Below, piece after piece: positions 8,041 through 18,003 of a DNA stretch of 64,000 nucleotides; position 1 is the first letter of the stretch, and each line of letters starts with the position of its first letter. The DNA comes from JASJBU01 sp963797085. GTDB taxonomy: Bacteria; Pseudomonadota; Gammaproteobacteria; Chromatiales; Chromatiaceae. Location of the stretch: positions 102,297 to 166,296 of the forward strand of contig CAWCOA010000023.1 in the NCBI GenBank assembly GCA_963797085.1. Reading direction: 5' to 3'. A program made the position numbers and the translations under genes. The notes under the pieces are model-generated. The model saw only the letters and a list, made by a program, of their open reading frames with translations, did not search any database and was not told where the DNA came from.

Positions 8041-9250
8041 TCAGGCGACAATACCCTGCTCCACCAAACGGTCCACGTACTTCCACCATTCAATCGCATC
8101 ACTGCTACTGATCATTGCCTGGCTCTCCGCCGAGGCGCAGGCTTCGAGAAGTTCCTTGTGCACGGCATACTCCTGGAGCAGCCACTCTGCCACCAATACG
8201 GCCCGCACAGTGGCCGGCAAAGGGTGTGGCAAGCTCAGGGTGAGGCCATGATGACCGATTACCGCCGCCACGATGTCATCCGGCAGCCCCCAGAGCGCCA
8301 GCAGATATCCACCCAGCTGTGCATGATCGACACCGAACTGCTGCCGCTCGAATTCAACCAGCTTTTCCTCTTTCCCCTCTGAGAGGCGGATGATCTTGTA
8401 ATAGGCCGCTGCATCTTCGGCCAGCAGTACCAATTGGCCGACATCGTGCAACAGACCAGCAACACCGGCGGCGCTGGCCAGCTTCTGTACACCGGTCTCA
8501 TCAGTCGCAATCTGTTTCGCCAGCGATGAGACCGCCATGCTGTGCATCCACATCTTGTCGAGATCCAGGCCCGGCACCGGCAGTTGACTGTACAAATGAG
8601 CCCCCAAGACAAGCGCCATCACCATATCCGTACCCAGCAGGCCGATGGCAGTGTCCAGATCGGCTATCGTTCGGGGTAGCACATACAGACCGGAATTGGC
8701 GATCTTGAGGATTTTTGCGGTGAGTGCGGGATCCCGACCGATCAGCCGGGCAACTCCCTGGAGACTCCCATTGGGAGAGTCCAGCTCGTCCTTGATATCG
8801 AAATAGAGCAACGGTGGTGTAGGGATCGACTTCAGACCCGCGACCAACTCCACCATTCTGGAGTTTTGCTTTGCCATCTCCCATACGCCGAAACCGCTTT
8901 CCAAGGTCTTTTCCAACTGCTCCAACGAGCAGGAATTTAGCAGAAACTGATGGATATACTGAAAGCTCCCGGCACGGTACTTGTTGCCCGGGTCCGATAC
9001 CAGTGCGATACGCAATACAGCAGGGTCATACTCCTTGAGACGCCGGAACATCTTTTCACACGCATTCCAATCAGCTGCACATTCGGCAAGGATGAGGCCC
9101 ACCTGATATTGAGTCATGACTTGTATTGCCGTTTCAGTCGTTTGTGACACGGACGATATGCCAATCTGCTCGCGTGGCCGCCAAGCCCTGCATCATCTGT
9201 TGCAGTACCTGCCCTTGGGACTCGATGAATAGGATATGTTTAGTGGTCAT
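8041..9250 (-). CDS. HDOD domain response-regulator-like protein, frameshifted near its N-terminus
   Basis: The main frame (8041-9150, GTG start) encodes an N-terminal receiver-like fold remnant and an HDOD domain from about residue 100 (LKSIPTPPLLYFDI, then LIGRDPALTAKILKIANS). The domain ends with a degenerate HD subdomain (GVAGLLHDVGQLVLL). A different frame starting at ATG 9250 encodes the missing first receiver strand and helix (KHILFIESQGQVLQQMM) and stops at TGA 9134-9136. One extra base near 9136 would join the two into about 402 residues. The aspartate-rich first strand of a true receiver is not present (FIES), so it is probably a pseudo-receiver. HDOD proteins are signalling scaffolds without known catalysis. 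It shares strand and a 39-base gap with the sigma-54 activator, so the two are probably co-transcribed. Confidence 0.8.
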
Positions 9251-9508
9251 GCAATTTGCCTGGGTCCTACTGATGACTCTCGGATTTACAGGTCAGATAC
9301 AGTATTGAGGTATCAGGTAATAACGGCCGGCATTTTTTCATCTGAACCCCAAAATGCCCCATATTTTTAATAGTTTGATTAAAAATGGTGTCACGACGAA
9401 AAAACGGTGTCTGCTGAGGGAAGTCAGCATTTGAATCAGGTGGGTTTCAGGCTGAGCATTTGCTTTCCGGTAGTGAAAGGTGCCGATATTAAAGAACGCG
9501 TTATTGGC

Positions 9509-10727
9509 TCATCTCACCTGATCCAGATAATTGAGCCATTGTTGTGCCTGGCTACGAGTCGCCGCATGTTTCGCCGCTTGGGAGAAAAGCCTCACGGGCC
9601 GAGCTAATCTCTCCTCGTCGATGATGTGCGATTCCTGCCAGCAGATGCACTTCAGCGAACTGACTCAAAGAATCCGCCCGCTGTATGTCCGCCACGGCCA
9701 TCAGGACCTGGTCCCAATCCTCCACTGCCGCCGCCAGCTGCGCCCGCTTGAGATGGAGTTCCGGATCGTTTTCCAATGATGCCGCCCGGCTCAACGCATG
9801 GATTGCCCTGAGCGTTTCTCTGGACCGCGTCCAGGCGGCAGCCAGCAATTCCCAGTGTTCCCGATTAGGCGTCAGTAACCCTTTCTTGAGCAAAGAAGCC
9901 AGCAATTTTGCGGCTTCTCGCGGCGCATCGAGATACAGATAGTAATTGACCAGCCCCAACAGATCCTGTGCGCTGTTCAACATGCCCTGCCGATACGCCA
10001 ACTCCATGACTGCCAGCGCCTTCCGGTCATCGCCGAGCTGACGGTAGATGGCTGACAACTGCCGCCAATCAGCACTCCTGCCTGGATAGCTTGTGATGAT
10101 CCGCTGCAGCAGTCCAGCCGCTTCTCGGTTGCGTTGCGCCAAGAGATAGACCGCCAACAATTGTCGCATGTGCAATTCCTGCGGTTTCAATCCGGTATTC
10201 ACCGCGACTTCCAGGTGTTGGATCGCTGCCGGATACTCTTCGAGCCGCGAATAGGCCACCCCGGCGAGGGCATGGGGCGCCGGTTGTGGCTCCGTTTCTC
10301 CGCTGAACCATCTTTCCAGGTCAACCAGGGCGCCGGCATTGTCACCCTCCGCGATGCGCAACTGGGCTGACAGATACAGCAGGTTGCGGGTCACGTCCTC
10401 GGGCAGGGATTGCAAGGCAAGGCTTTGTTCGATGGACTCAATCGCCAGCGCATAGCGCTCCATTGCAACATAGAGGTGGCTGTATGTCTGCAGCACTACG
10501 GCTTGCTCATAACCGTTATGCTGCACGCGAGGACGTAGCGCATTGAGCTTTGCCAAGGCTTCTGCGTAATCCTCCTTTTGCATGAGTTCATGCACTTTAG
10601 TGAGTTGCTTGTAGGTACTTTCGGATAAACTCTTTTGCGCTGCAGCCGTACCAGCATTGCCAAACATCAAAACCAGACAACATATGATATGCAACAGGAT
10701 TAACGGGAAGGCGGACAGGGTCTTCAT
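9509..10727 (-). CDS. TPR-repeat protein of TonB2-type system, frameshift near C-terminus
   Basis: The protein starts with a signal peptide (LILLHIICCLVLMFGNAGTA) and continues with helical tetratricopeptide repeats through about residue 380. The unbroken frame stops early at 9552. Removing one base from the GGG run at about 9580 restores AAKHAATRSQAQQWLNYLDQ and a stop at 9509, so the full length is about 405 residues. Its ATG overlaps the tonB stop codon, showing translational coupling. TPR proteins end this gene cluster in Vibrio and Shewanella TonB2 systems, where they are periplasmic helpers of unclear role. Family assignment is good; the substrate is unknown. Confidence 0.82.
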
Positions 10728-11608
10728 CCTGCTGCCAATTTGAATTCGATGACCTGCACAGCACGTCTTGATACGGCCTTGCCAGCAATAGTCTTCGGTT
10801 TGAAGCGCCAGTTGCGGATCGCCTTGAGCGCTGCGCGATCAAAAATACGTCGTGGTTTTGATGCAATCACCTTGGGCTCGGTCACCGCACCTTTTTCAGT
10901 GATGGTGAATTCGATCTTGACCCAGCCTTCCTGTCTGCTCCTGGCAGCTTTTCGGGGATAGACCGGCGTCGTTTTCAAGAGTGCGATGACCTCTTCGTTG
11001 ACAGTTCCGCTACGGACTCCGTTGGGATGTCCGGCCAATTCCGGTCCAGCTGTTAGGCCGTCCGTGATACCTGAACCATGGCCAGCCATGGCTACTGGCT
11101 CGATTTGAGTTGTTGCCATTTTTGTCTGGCTCACCTGTTCTGATGACGTATTGTGAGAGATTGCTTCATCAATTACGGAGTCAAAAAGCTGCTTTTCAAT
11201 AGCCTTGGCGGGTTTAGGCGGCCTGTTTTTTCTCATTAAGGCCTTAGCTGAGGGGGGCATCTTCTTAGGCTGTTTTGCAACAGACCCCAGATAGGGCATG
11301 CCGCCAGGCCTGACCGGCGTCAGTTCAGGGATACTGGTATCAGGCATCATGAACTCAGGTTCATTGAAATGACTAAATAGCTGTGCAGGCATTTTCGGTG
11401 TCGAAGGAATAACAGGTGGGCTCGACAATCGCCTGCCAGGCATTGAGCCTGAGGCCTCGGCAACCCGATCAACTCGAAGCAGAGCGATACCAGACTGAGT
11501 TGCAGGTTTTTCAAGCGGCCTAATTGGACCGGAAATCATTCTCTGCATGAAGTAAAACAAGATCAGCGTGACTAGAACCGCCGCGACCGCTGATGCCAGC
11601 AACCTCAT
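10724..11608 (-). CDS. tonB: TonB family energy transducer
   Basis: 294 residues. A single N-terminal membrane anchor (LASAVAAVLVTLILFYFMQ) is followed by a long proline-rich periplasmic linker (about 30-210) and a TonB C-terminal domain (about 215-294). The domain contains TTPVYPRKAARSRQEGWV and FDRAALKAIRNWRFKP, the standard YPxxA and W-x-F-x-P signatures. It would couple the ExbB-ExbD proton channel to outer-membrane receptors. It lies 15 bases after exbD and overlaps the TPR gene, in one operon. Compared with classical TonB the linker is less rich in Pro-Glu/Pro-Lys repeats, as in TonB2-type proteins. Confidence 0.9.
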   Translation of the reverse strand: MRLLASAVAAVLVTLILFYFMQRMISGPIRPLEKPATQSGIALLRVDRVAEASGSMPGRRLSSPPVIPSTPKMPAQLFSHFNEPEFMMPDTSIPELTPVRPGGMPYLGSVAKQPKKMPPSAKALMRKNRPPKPAKAIEKQLFDSVIDEAISHNTSSEQVSQTKMATTQIEPVAMAGHGSGITDGLTAGPELAGHPNGVRSGTVNEEVIALLKTTPVYPRKAARSRQEGWVKIEFTITEKGAVTEPKVIASKPRRIFDRAALKAIRNWRFKPKTIAGKAVSRRAVQVIEFKLAAG

Positions 11609-11623
11609 GGTATCGGTTATCCG

Positions 11624-12034
11624 CTATTCTTGAAGCACTGACGCCGCAATCGAGACATCATCCACTCCAGCAGCCCTGGATTGATCTATCACCTGCACCA
11701 ATAGACCGGCTGCAGCACGCCTATCTGCTTGTATGACCACTGCGCCAGCGGGATTTTCCGCATGCAACCGCTCCACGTTGGCGCGCACCGCACGTACCTC
11801 CACCCGCCGCCTGTCGATCCACACCTGGTTGTTCTCGGTGATACCGATCATGATATTGCCGTGCTCCTTGCGCACCGCCGTGGACGCCGCCGGTCGGCTG
11901 ACATCGACACCAGACTCCTTTACAAACGAAGTAGTAACGACAAAAAAGATCAACATGATGAAGACGATGTCCAGCATCGGTGTCATGTTGAGTTCGGCTT
12001 CTTCCTCCGGTATTTCGTAGCGTCGTTTGAGCAT
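11624..12034 (-). CDS. exbD: ExbD/TolR family biopolymer transport protein
   Basis: About 136 residues from the ATG at 12034 (MLKRRYEIPEEEAELNMTPM). A GTG seven codons upstream would overlap the exbB end and is less likely. One membrane helix (IVFIMLIFFVVTTSFV) is preceded by the conserved NMTPMLD motif with the proton-path aspartate. The periplasmic domain follows (QVWIDRRRVEVRAV and VVIQADRRAAAGLLVQVID). It forms the proton-driven motor with the ExbB-like proteins encoded upstream. It is translationally close to exbB (about 4 bases after its stop). Confidence 0.92.
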   Translation of the reverse strand: MLKRRYEIPEEEAELNMTPMLDIVFIMLIFFVVTTSFVKESGVDVSRPAASTAVRKEHGNIMIGITENNQVWIDRRRVEVRAVRANVERLHAENPAGAVVIQADRRAAAGLLVQVIDQSRAAGVDDVSIAASVLQE

Positions 12035-12038
12035 AGTG

Positions 12039-12569
12039 CTAACCCAGGTGTCCACGTAGAGAATCAGCGGCTTGCTGGGTCTCCAGCAGCGCGCGCCGTT
12101 GCAGATCGGAACTGAAGAACAGACCCGATAGGGCTATCACCATGCCACCCATGGTCGGGATGGTGGCCATGGAAACCCCATCTGCCATGGCGCGGGCGTT
12201 GCCGCCGCCAATAAATGCCATGACGTCGAACACGTGGATCATACCGGTCACTGTACCCAACAGACCAAGCAGCGGACAAACAGCAATCAAGGCCTTGATT
12301 AGGAGCAGATATCGGTTCAGGCCCAGCGACACTTCGGCAATCATCGCCTGACGAACCTTGCGGGCAAACCAGGAGGTGCGCTCCACTCGCCCCCGCCACT
12401 CTGCCTGTACTGCAGCCAACCGACGAGGGTGTCCCCAGATTACATACAGATAGCGCTCGACGATCAGGAACCACATAAGCAGGGAAATTCCCAGCAGCGC
12501 CCAGAGCACTAAACCACCGGTATCGAGAAAACCCCGCAGGGAAACGCTGAACTCAAGCCATTGCTGCAT
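12039..12569 (-). CDS. exbB: ExbB/TolQ/MotA family proton channel protein
   Basis: About 176 residues from the ATG at 12569 (MQQWLEFSVSLRGF). GAGG precedes that ATG, and it lies inside the end of the TtpC gene, a typical coupled overlap. Three membrane segments are visible: VLWALLGISLLMWFLIV, then ALIAVCPLLGLLGTVTGMI with the conserved pore motif, then the segment ending VIALSGLFFSS. Together with ExbD it uses the proton gradient to energise TonB. The short form without a long periplasmic domain matches ExbB2 rather than TtpC. Confidence 0.9.
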   Translation of the reverse strand: MQQWLEFSVSLRGFLDTGGLVLWALLGISLLMWFLIVERYLYVIWGHPRRLAAVQAEWRGRVERTSWFARKVRQAMIAEVSLGLNRYLLLIKALIAVCPLLGLLGTVTGMIHVFDVMAFIGGGNARAMADGVSMATIPTMGGMVIALSGLFFSSDLQRRALLETQQAADSLRGHLG

Positions 12570-13917
12570 GCTGGCCTCGTTGTTCCGCGTGTCGGGCGAC
12601 GATTCCCGCACTCTGCTCTTCGAGAATACTCACCAGCCGACGGCTCTTGCTCGACAGGCCGCTGTGCATGAGTATCAACGGAATAGCCGCACACAATCCG
12701 AGCACGGTGGTCACCAAGGCCTGGGAGATGCCCCCGGCCATCAGCTTGGGATCGCCGGTGCCGAACAAAGTTATCGACTGAAAGGTTTCGATCAGTCCTA
12801 CAACGGTGCCCAGCAGTCCCAGTAGTGGAGCAACGGCGGCCAGGATCTTCAATGCTGACAAACCCCGGCGTAGTCTCGGAATATTCTTGAGGATGGTCTC
12901 ATCGATCATCAATTCCAGGGTATCGGTATCGACCCTTGGGTTCTCCTGAAATACCGCCATGACTCTGCCGAGGGGGTTATTCGAGTCGGCGGTTTCATTG
13001 GTGAGTTGCCACTTCATCCGCTTCCCGATGTAAGACAGGTAGATCACGCGCTCCAACGCCAACAGAACACCAATCAATGCCAGAGCGATAATGACATAGC
13101 CCACGGCTTTACCCTGGCGGATCCGCTCCAGCAGGTCCGGCGCCTGAGTCAAAAGGGCCAGCACCGAGCCGCGCGAGGGATCGATAAGCATCGGCTGGAC
13201 AGTGCCGTTTGCGGCTTCGAGCCCGGACGCCAACTTGCGTTGTCCGTACGGCGGCTGACGAGACAGTTCCTCGAGTGCGCCGGATTCAGGCAGGAGTTGT
13301 AAAAAACGCCCCTCAGAGACGGCATTGAAGGCGCCGACACGAACGACCTTACGCTCCCGTGGCTTGCCGTCCGCACCAATCACTGGCGACAGGTAACTCG
13401 CCACTTTACCCGATTCGGTCATCTCCTGAAGCAAGGTGAACCACAGGTCTTCCAGATCGACAATAGAAAGCGGCAATGACTTCCCGGATAGTTTCTGGAG
13501 CAGCGCCAGGCGCTCTGGGAATTGGGTGGTGATCAGGGAGTTCTGAAATACAGCCTGTGTATCTCCCGCCAGTTGTTTCGCGAAACTAAACAACTCGAGC
13601 AGTTCACCCGCGCCTTCACGTAGTTCCGAATTCAACGCCGCCAGCCTGGCCTCGTTGTGGTCGAAAGTCTCTCGCAGCCGTGCATTGCGTTGCTGTTCAG
13701 CCTTTAGTTCGCTGCTTGCCTGCTCCAGGCGCTCCTGTTGCATTGTCTGTTCGTCCAGAAATCGTCGCTCACGCTGACGCTGCTCTTCAACCATCTCGAC
13801 ACGAGCCTGACGTACCTGCTTCAGCAGTTCATCCATTGCTGGCTGGGCTGCCTGTACAGAAACCATACCGATACAACCGGCAAGTACCAACAACAGAACC
13901 ATCGGTTTGCAGATCAT
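12553..13917 (-). CDS. ttpC: TtpC-like MotA/TolQ/ExbB family protein with periplasmic coiled coil
   Basis: 454 residues. A signal peptide (LLLVLAGCIGMVSVQA) is followed by a long coiled coil (about 25-120, rich in Glu, Arg and Gln) and a periplasmic domain to about 260. A three-helix ExbB module follows, with helices YVIIALALIGVLLALERVI and LAAVAPLLGLLGTVVGLIETF and a last one near VLGLCAAIPLI. In Vibrio, TtpC is an extra ExbB-like subunit needed by the TonB2 system. The gene order here (DUF3450, ttpC, exbB, exbD, tonB, TPR) is the same. The start overlaps the end of the DUF3450 gene by ATGA. Confidence 0.88.
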   Translation of the reverse strand: MICKPMVLLLVLAGCIGMVSVQAAQPAMDELLKQVRQARVEMVEEQRQRERRFLDEQTMQQERLEQASSELKAEQQRNARLRETFDHNEARLAALNSELREGAGELLELFSFAKQLAGDTQAVFQNSLITTQFPERLALLQKLSGKSLPLSIVDLEDLWFTLLQEMTESGKVASYLSPVIGADGKPRERKVVRVGAFNAVSEGRFLQLLPESGALEELSRQPPYGQRKLASGLEAANGTVQPMLIDPSRGSVLALLTQAPDLLERIRQGKAVGYVIIALALIGVLLALERVIYLSYIGKRMKWQLTNETADSNNPLGRVMAVFQENPRVDTDTLELMIDETILKNIPRLRRGLSALKILAAVAPLLGLLGTVVGLIETFQSITLFGTGDPKLMAGGISQALVTTVLGLCAAIPLILMHSGLSSKSRRLVSILEEQSAGIVARHAEQRGQHAAMA

Positions 13918-14729
13918 AACGACGGCTCCGGCGCAGAGACAGGTAGCCTCAGCAGGTCCGGTGCCGTGTGCTTACGCGCGACACGGAAGGCCTTGGCAAG
14001 TGCAGTTCGGTAATTATCCGCGAGCGCATTCCAACTAGCGGTCTTACGCTCCCAGAGACCAGCCTCAGATCCGTCAAGGGTGCGGTAGATAAAAACAATA
14101 CGTCCGACGCGGAGAAATTCTACGCTGAGCGTACCCTGGGCAGTTTCCAGTAAACCCCGATAGGCCTCCACCGTGCGGCCATATTCAGCCTCGATCCGAT
14201 AGGCCTCGAGAATCCGGCGATACTTCTCAGCGGTTGAGATGTCCGGCGAGTCGATGAGCCCTCGCAGATCTTCTACTTGCTGGTTGCGCTGCTTGTTCAG
14301 AAAGGGTACATCCAGCTCAATGAAACTGGCCAATGACTCCACCATACGAGACATCAGCGGTACTACTTCCCGCTGACTGACGGCAACATCCTTGAGCTTT
14401 AATTCCAGCTGTGTAATGACGCTCGCCTGTTCCTGCACCATGCGCTCGAGATGATCGTCATAACGCCGCAGGCTGTCGAGTTCGCGAGTCACCGTGCTGT
14501 ATTCGGTAAGCAGGGACTGGGTCTGCTCATGAATTTGGTCGATACGCCCCTGGGAGGCAGCTGCATCGGCTACTGTGCCTGCCTGTACCTCGATACTTGC
14601 AGTCAGTGCATCTGCAGCTTGCGCCCAGCCAGAAACAGCAATCCCCAGGGTGAGGATTATCAATAGCTGTGCGGCCAGGCGTTGCAATGGGTTCAGCCGA
14701 TTTGGCTCTGTTAAAGCATCTTGCGGCAC
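13914..14729 (-). CDS. DUF3450 family periplasmic coiled-coil protein
   Basis: 271 residues. A signal sequence or anchor (LLIILTLGIAVSGWAQA) is followed by a coiled coil of about 100 residues. The conserved C-terminal DUF3450 region follows (RGLIDSPDISTAEKYRRIL and YGRTVEAYRG). DUF3450 proteins are encoded at the head of TonB2/TtpC operons in marine gammaproteobacteria. No biochemical role is established. It lies 6 bases after the end of the broken TonB-dependent receptor and overlaps ttpC by 4 bases, so all these genes form one transcription unit. Confidence 0.85.
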   Translation of the reverse strand: MPQDALTEPNRLNPLQRLAAQLLIILTLGIAVSGWAQAADALTASIEVQAGTVADAAASQGRIDQIHEQTQSLLTEYSTVTRELDSLRRYDDHLERMVQEQASVITQLELKLKDVAVSQREVVPLMSRMVESLASFIELDVPFLNKQRNQQVEDLRGLIDSPDISTAEKYRRILEAYRIEAEYGRTVEAYRGLLETAQGTLSVEFLRVGRIVFIYRTLDGSEAGLWERKTASWNALADNYRTALAKAFRVARKHTAPDLLRLPVSAPEPSL

Positions 14730-14735
14730 TCAGAA

Positions 14736-17262
14736 TCAGAACTTGTGATGATAACGGGTGTAGATAAAACGTCCTGTGGCATCATGTAAGGCTCGGTTGT
14801 GAAATGGCCAGCCCTCCAGGTACGGGTCTTCCGGGACCTCACGATCGAACAGATTGTCAATACCTAGTGAAAACTCACCGCCCATTAACAGCGCCGGAGT
14901 CCAGCCAAACCGGACATCGAACGTGGTCCAGGAATCAATGGAGTCGAATTCAGGGTCTTCGACATCCGGGCGATCATAGCCACTGATGTAGTTGACTGCC
15001 AGACTTCCTTCATAGACAGACTTTTTCCAGAGGATGCTGGTCTGACTGCGCACCCTCGGACGGCCATCGTTACCGGCCAGATCCTCGAAACCCTCTCCTT
15101 CCACGGCTTCTTCCTTGTAATTCCCCAGGTAGCTGGCCAGTATCCCAAAACGAAAATCACCATCAACCGTGGTCCAGTCAATATGTGTATCCAGGTCTAT
15201 TCCCCACAATTTCTGGGCGGCGATATTCATATAGGGGCTAGTGATCCCATCCAGATCACCCGTCACAGCGTCCCGTACAACAAGTTCGGGGAATTGCGCT
15301 TCATTGTCCAGGATATACTGAGGATCATTGGTCACCGCATGCTTGTTCTTCAGATACCAACCATCGATGCCCAGGTCCCACTGCGGGGTGATATCCCAGA
15401 CAAAGCCAAGATTGGCACTCTGGGACTCCTCTGCATCCAGTTCAGGATTGCCTGATATTTGTCAGCGGTACATTACTGACCAAGCTTCCATCATCGAGGA
15501 GTGATTCCACACCCTCGATATCCCCACTATAAAGCTCATGCAGCGCAGGCGCCTTGAATCCGGTACCGGCACTGGCGCGCAGCAGAAAATCACTCCTCGG
15601 CTGCCAGCGGATACCGATCTTCGGGTTGAAGGTGGTCCCGAAATCGTCATAGTGATCGAAGCGGCCCGCCAGTTGCAGCTCCAGTGTGTCAGTGGCCGGT
15701 ATGGAAAATTCGGCAAAGGCAGATTGCAGGTCACGATTACCCTCGGCGGATATACCGCCGATACCCAGGATATCTCCGCCCTCGGTCTCCTCATCGAGCC
15801 TGTCGTAAAACTCCTCTCTGCGCATCTCGACACCCAGCGCCATCTGCACCGGTCCTGTAGAGAGCTCATAGACCTCAGCCGTGGCCTTGGCATCTGCGAA
15901 ATAGTGTTTTGATTGACCATCGCGACGGGTTGTATGCATCACACTTTCCGCATCGAAACCGGGCTGGCACCAAACAGATTTAATGTGCCATCATTGACGG
16001 CTGCCTGCAAGTCGGCATAAAGCTGCGTAGCCGTTGACACCTCGGGTTTTCGCATCGACCCGGCCGTATCCCAGGGCCAGTTCCCAGTCCCAGGATCCAA
16101 TATAACCACCGATTCCGGCCAGTAGATTGTAGGTTTTGCTCTCAAACTCGTCCCGTCTCGGACCCAACTCCTCCAGACGATATAGAACAATCATGTCTTC
16201 ACCCAGAGGATTCGATGTGTAGTACCGCTAATAAAGAACGGCCTGGCGACCATAGTTGGCCGGGGCAAGATCACGTTCTCGAGTAGTATAGCTGTACATC
16301 GCACGAACGAACAGACGGGATCCATTCCGAATTGATGATCCAGATTACCTAACAGACCAAGCCTTTCCGTTCAGGTACCAGGGTCACCCAGGGAGCAAAA
16401 TCATATCACAGAAGGACGCTGGGCACCGACGGTAACGATTCGATCTGTGGACAATTCGCATCAGCCTAGAGGAAGGCCGGTCGAAATGGTATCCAGGTGC
16501 TGGATACCCATGCATGACTCCTGTCATCGATCGGCCCATTTGCTGAGCTGGAGATATCTCTGTCCTCTGCCATAATCGCCTCACGATTGAGGTAGTCGAC
16601 AGAGACTGTCGCACTGGTTTCCCCCCAACTCTTTCCAGCAACAGCACTCAATTGACCCTCTTCACCATCACCATCACTCAGCCATGCCAAACTGCAGACG
16701 TACCTTCGAATCCCTCCATATCCTTGCGTGTAATAATGTTCACAACACCCGCTACTGCATCAGCACCATAAATAGCGGAGGCACCATCTTTCAAGACCTC
16801 GATACGTTCGATTGCAGCCAAGGGAATGCTGTTAATATCGACGAAACTACGCTGCCATCCTGGCCAGACAAAGGGATAGAACGGTAGACGCCGGCCGTCC
16901 AGGAGTACCAATGTCCGTTTACTCCAAGGCCGCGCAGATCGATGCCTGAAGTACCTGGCGCAAAGGTCTGCGTGAACTGTTCATCGATGACTGCCTGCTG
17001 AACTAAAGACCATGTCACGAATAAATTCATTGATAGTCGTTGCACCAGATCGTTCGATATCCTCTCTATTGAATAGGGTAAGCGGCGCCGTACCTTCTGT
17101 GTCGACGCGAGGAATTCGGCTGCCTGTTACCTGGATCTTCTGGAGCTCCAATACATCATCGTCGGAGGCCCCTGCAACAGCCTGGCCACCAGATATCACT
17201 ATAATGGCCGTGGCAGCGGCATGTGCGATACGCTGAATATAAAAACTCAAGTCACGATTCAT
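14736..17262 (-). pseudogene. TonB-dependent outer-membrane receptor, multiply frameshifted
   Basis: The pieces read in order as one receptor. A signal peptide and TonB-box region come first (LELQKIQVTGSRIPRVDTEG, 16981-17262). The plug domain follows (TFAPGTSGIDLRGLGVN, 16791-17045; SIPLAAIERIEVLKDGASA and YGADAVAGVVNIITRK, 16678-16911). Barrel segments lie at 16466-16690, 15991-16194, 15939-16190 and 15442-15942 (LRASAGTGFKAPALHELYSG). The C-terminal strands are at 14736-15335, ending in phenylalanine as outer-membrane barrels do. The frame changes at least seven times, far more than in any neighbouring gene. It heads the TonB2-type operon and would have been its cognate receptor. Its ligand cannot be told from the sequence. 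Confidence 0.85.
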
Positions 17263-18003
17263 GTTACAGCTCCAGCAATTAAGGATGGCCGCGCAACCAA
17301 TGTCTTTCGTGCATCACGGGTGTCGCTGAGTGGAGTTGTCTAGGCACATATTGGATATGAGCACCTCCATTCCCAACTACTTGAAGCGATCAAGGGCTAG
17401 GGCAAAATGCCCTTCACAAATAGCTACGCGTACTAGGCCATAGTTCTCCAGACCAAGTTTTGCCATTATCTTGGTCTAGTTGCATGGAGATTCGGCTAAG
17501 CCGATAAAAACTTTAATGCTTATTTGAGCTTGAGTTGTGGATGCTTCTTCTCAGGATCGCCAGGTCACCGATGGAATTAACGATTTTGAATTATTGAATA
17601 CCGGTAAAGCGGTTTACAGCATCTTCCTTCATAATCGCAGACAAGGAATATAACCAGCCTACTTATTTTTACAGGGCAACAAGACGATAATACGGGGCAT
17701 CCATGTTTCGAGGCATCCGTGTGAACTCAGATAGCCAACCCTGTAGTGGGAATCACAAGGAATACCGAAGATCCTCCCGGGGCCATCCAAAAAGGCCAAA
17801 CAACAGGCCCGTGAAGGTAGCGCCAAAAGGTGACCGATACCTCGCTAAGACCTGGTGAACAGGATGGTTTACATCACAGATGCTGTGCGAAAACCGTAAA
17901 AGAATAACCAGCAAATCGGACCCATTCTGGGAGTAATCAGGGGTTTTGCCTAACGGTCCATACTCCTGGCTCTGAAGGCCAGCATTGAGTCCTTCAGGCC
18001 GGA
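17263..18003. other. Intergenic region with unexplained open minus-strand stretch
   Basis: No recognised gene lies here. On the minus strand a frame stays open for about 82 codons from 18001 down to a stop at 17753-17755, but it has no start codon and overlaps the end of the hydrolase gene frame. A hairpin (CTGAAGG pairing with CCTTCAG, about 17970-17998) follows the S-formylglutathione hydrolase stop codon and could terminate it. I looked for a cobalamin riboswitch upstream of the receptor and did not find its core. Confidence 0.45.

Noticed and set aside
17263..17700. Cobalamin riboswitch upstream of the TonB receptor
   Set aside because: The conserved B12-box and core sequences are not present on the minus strand.
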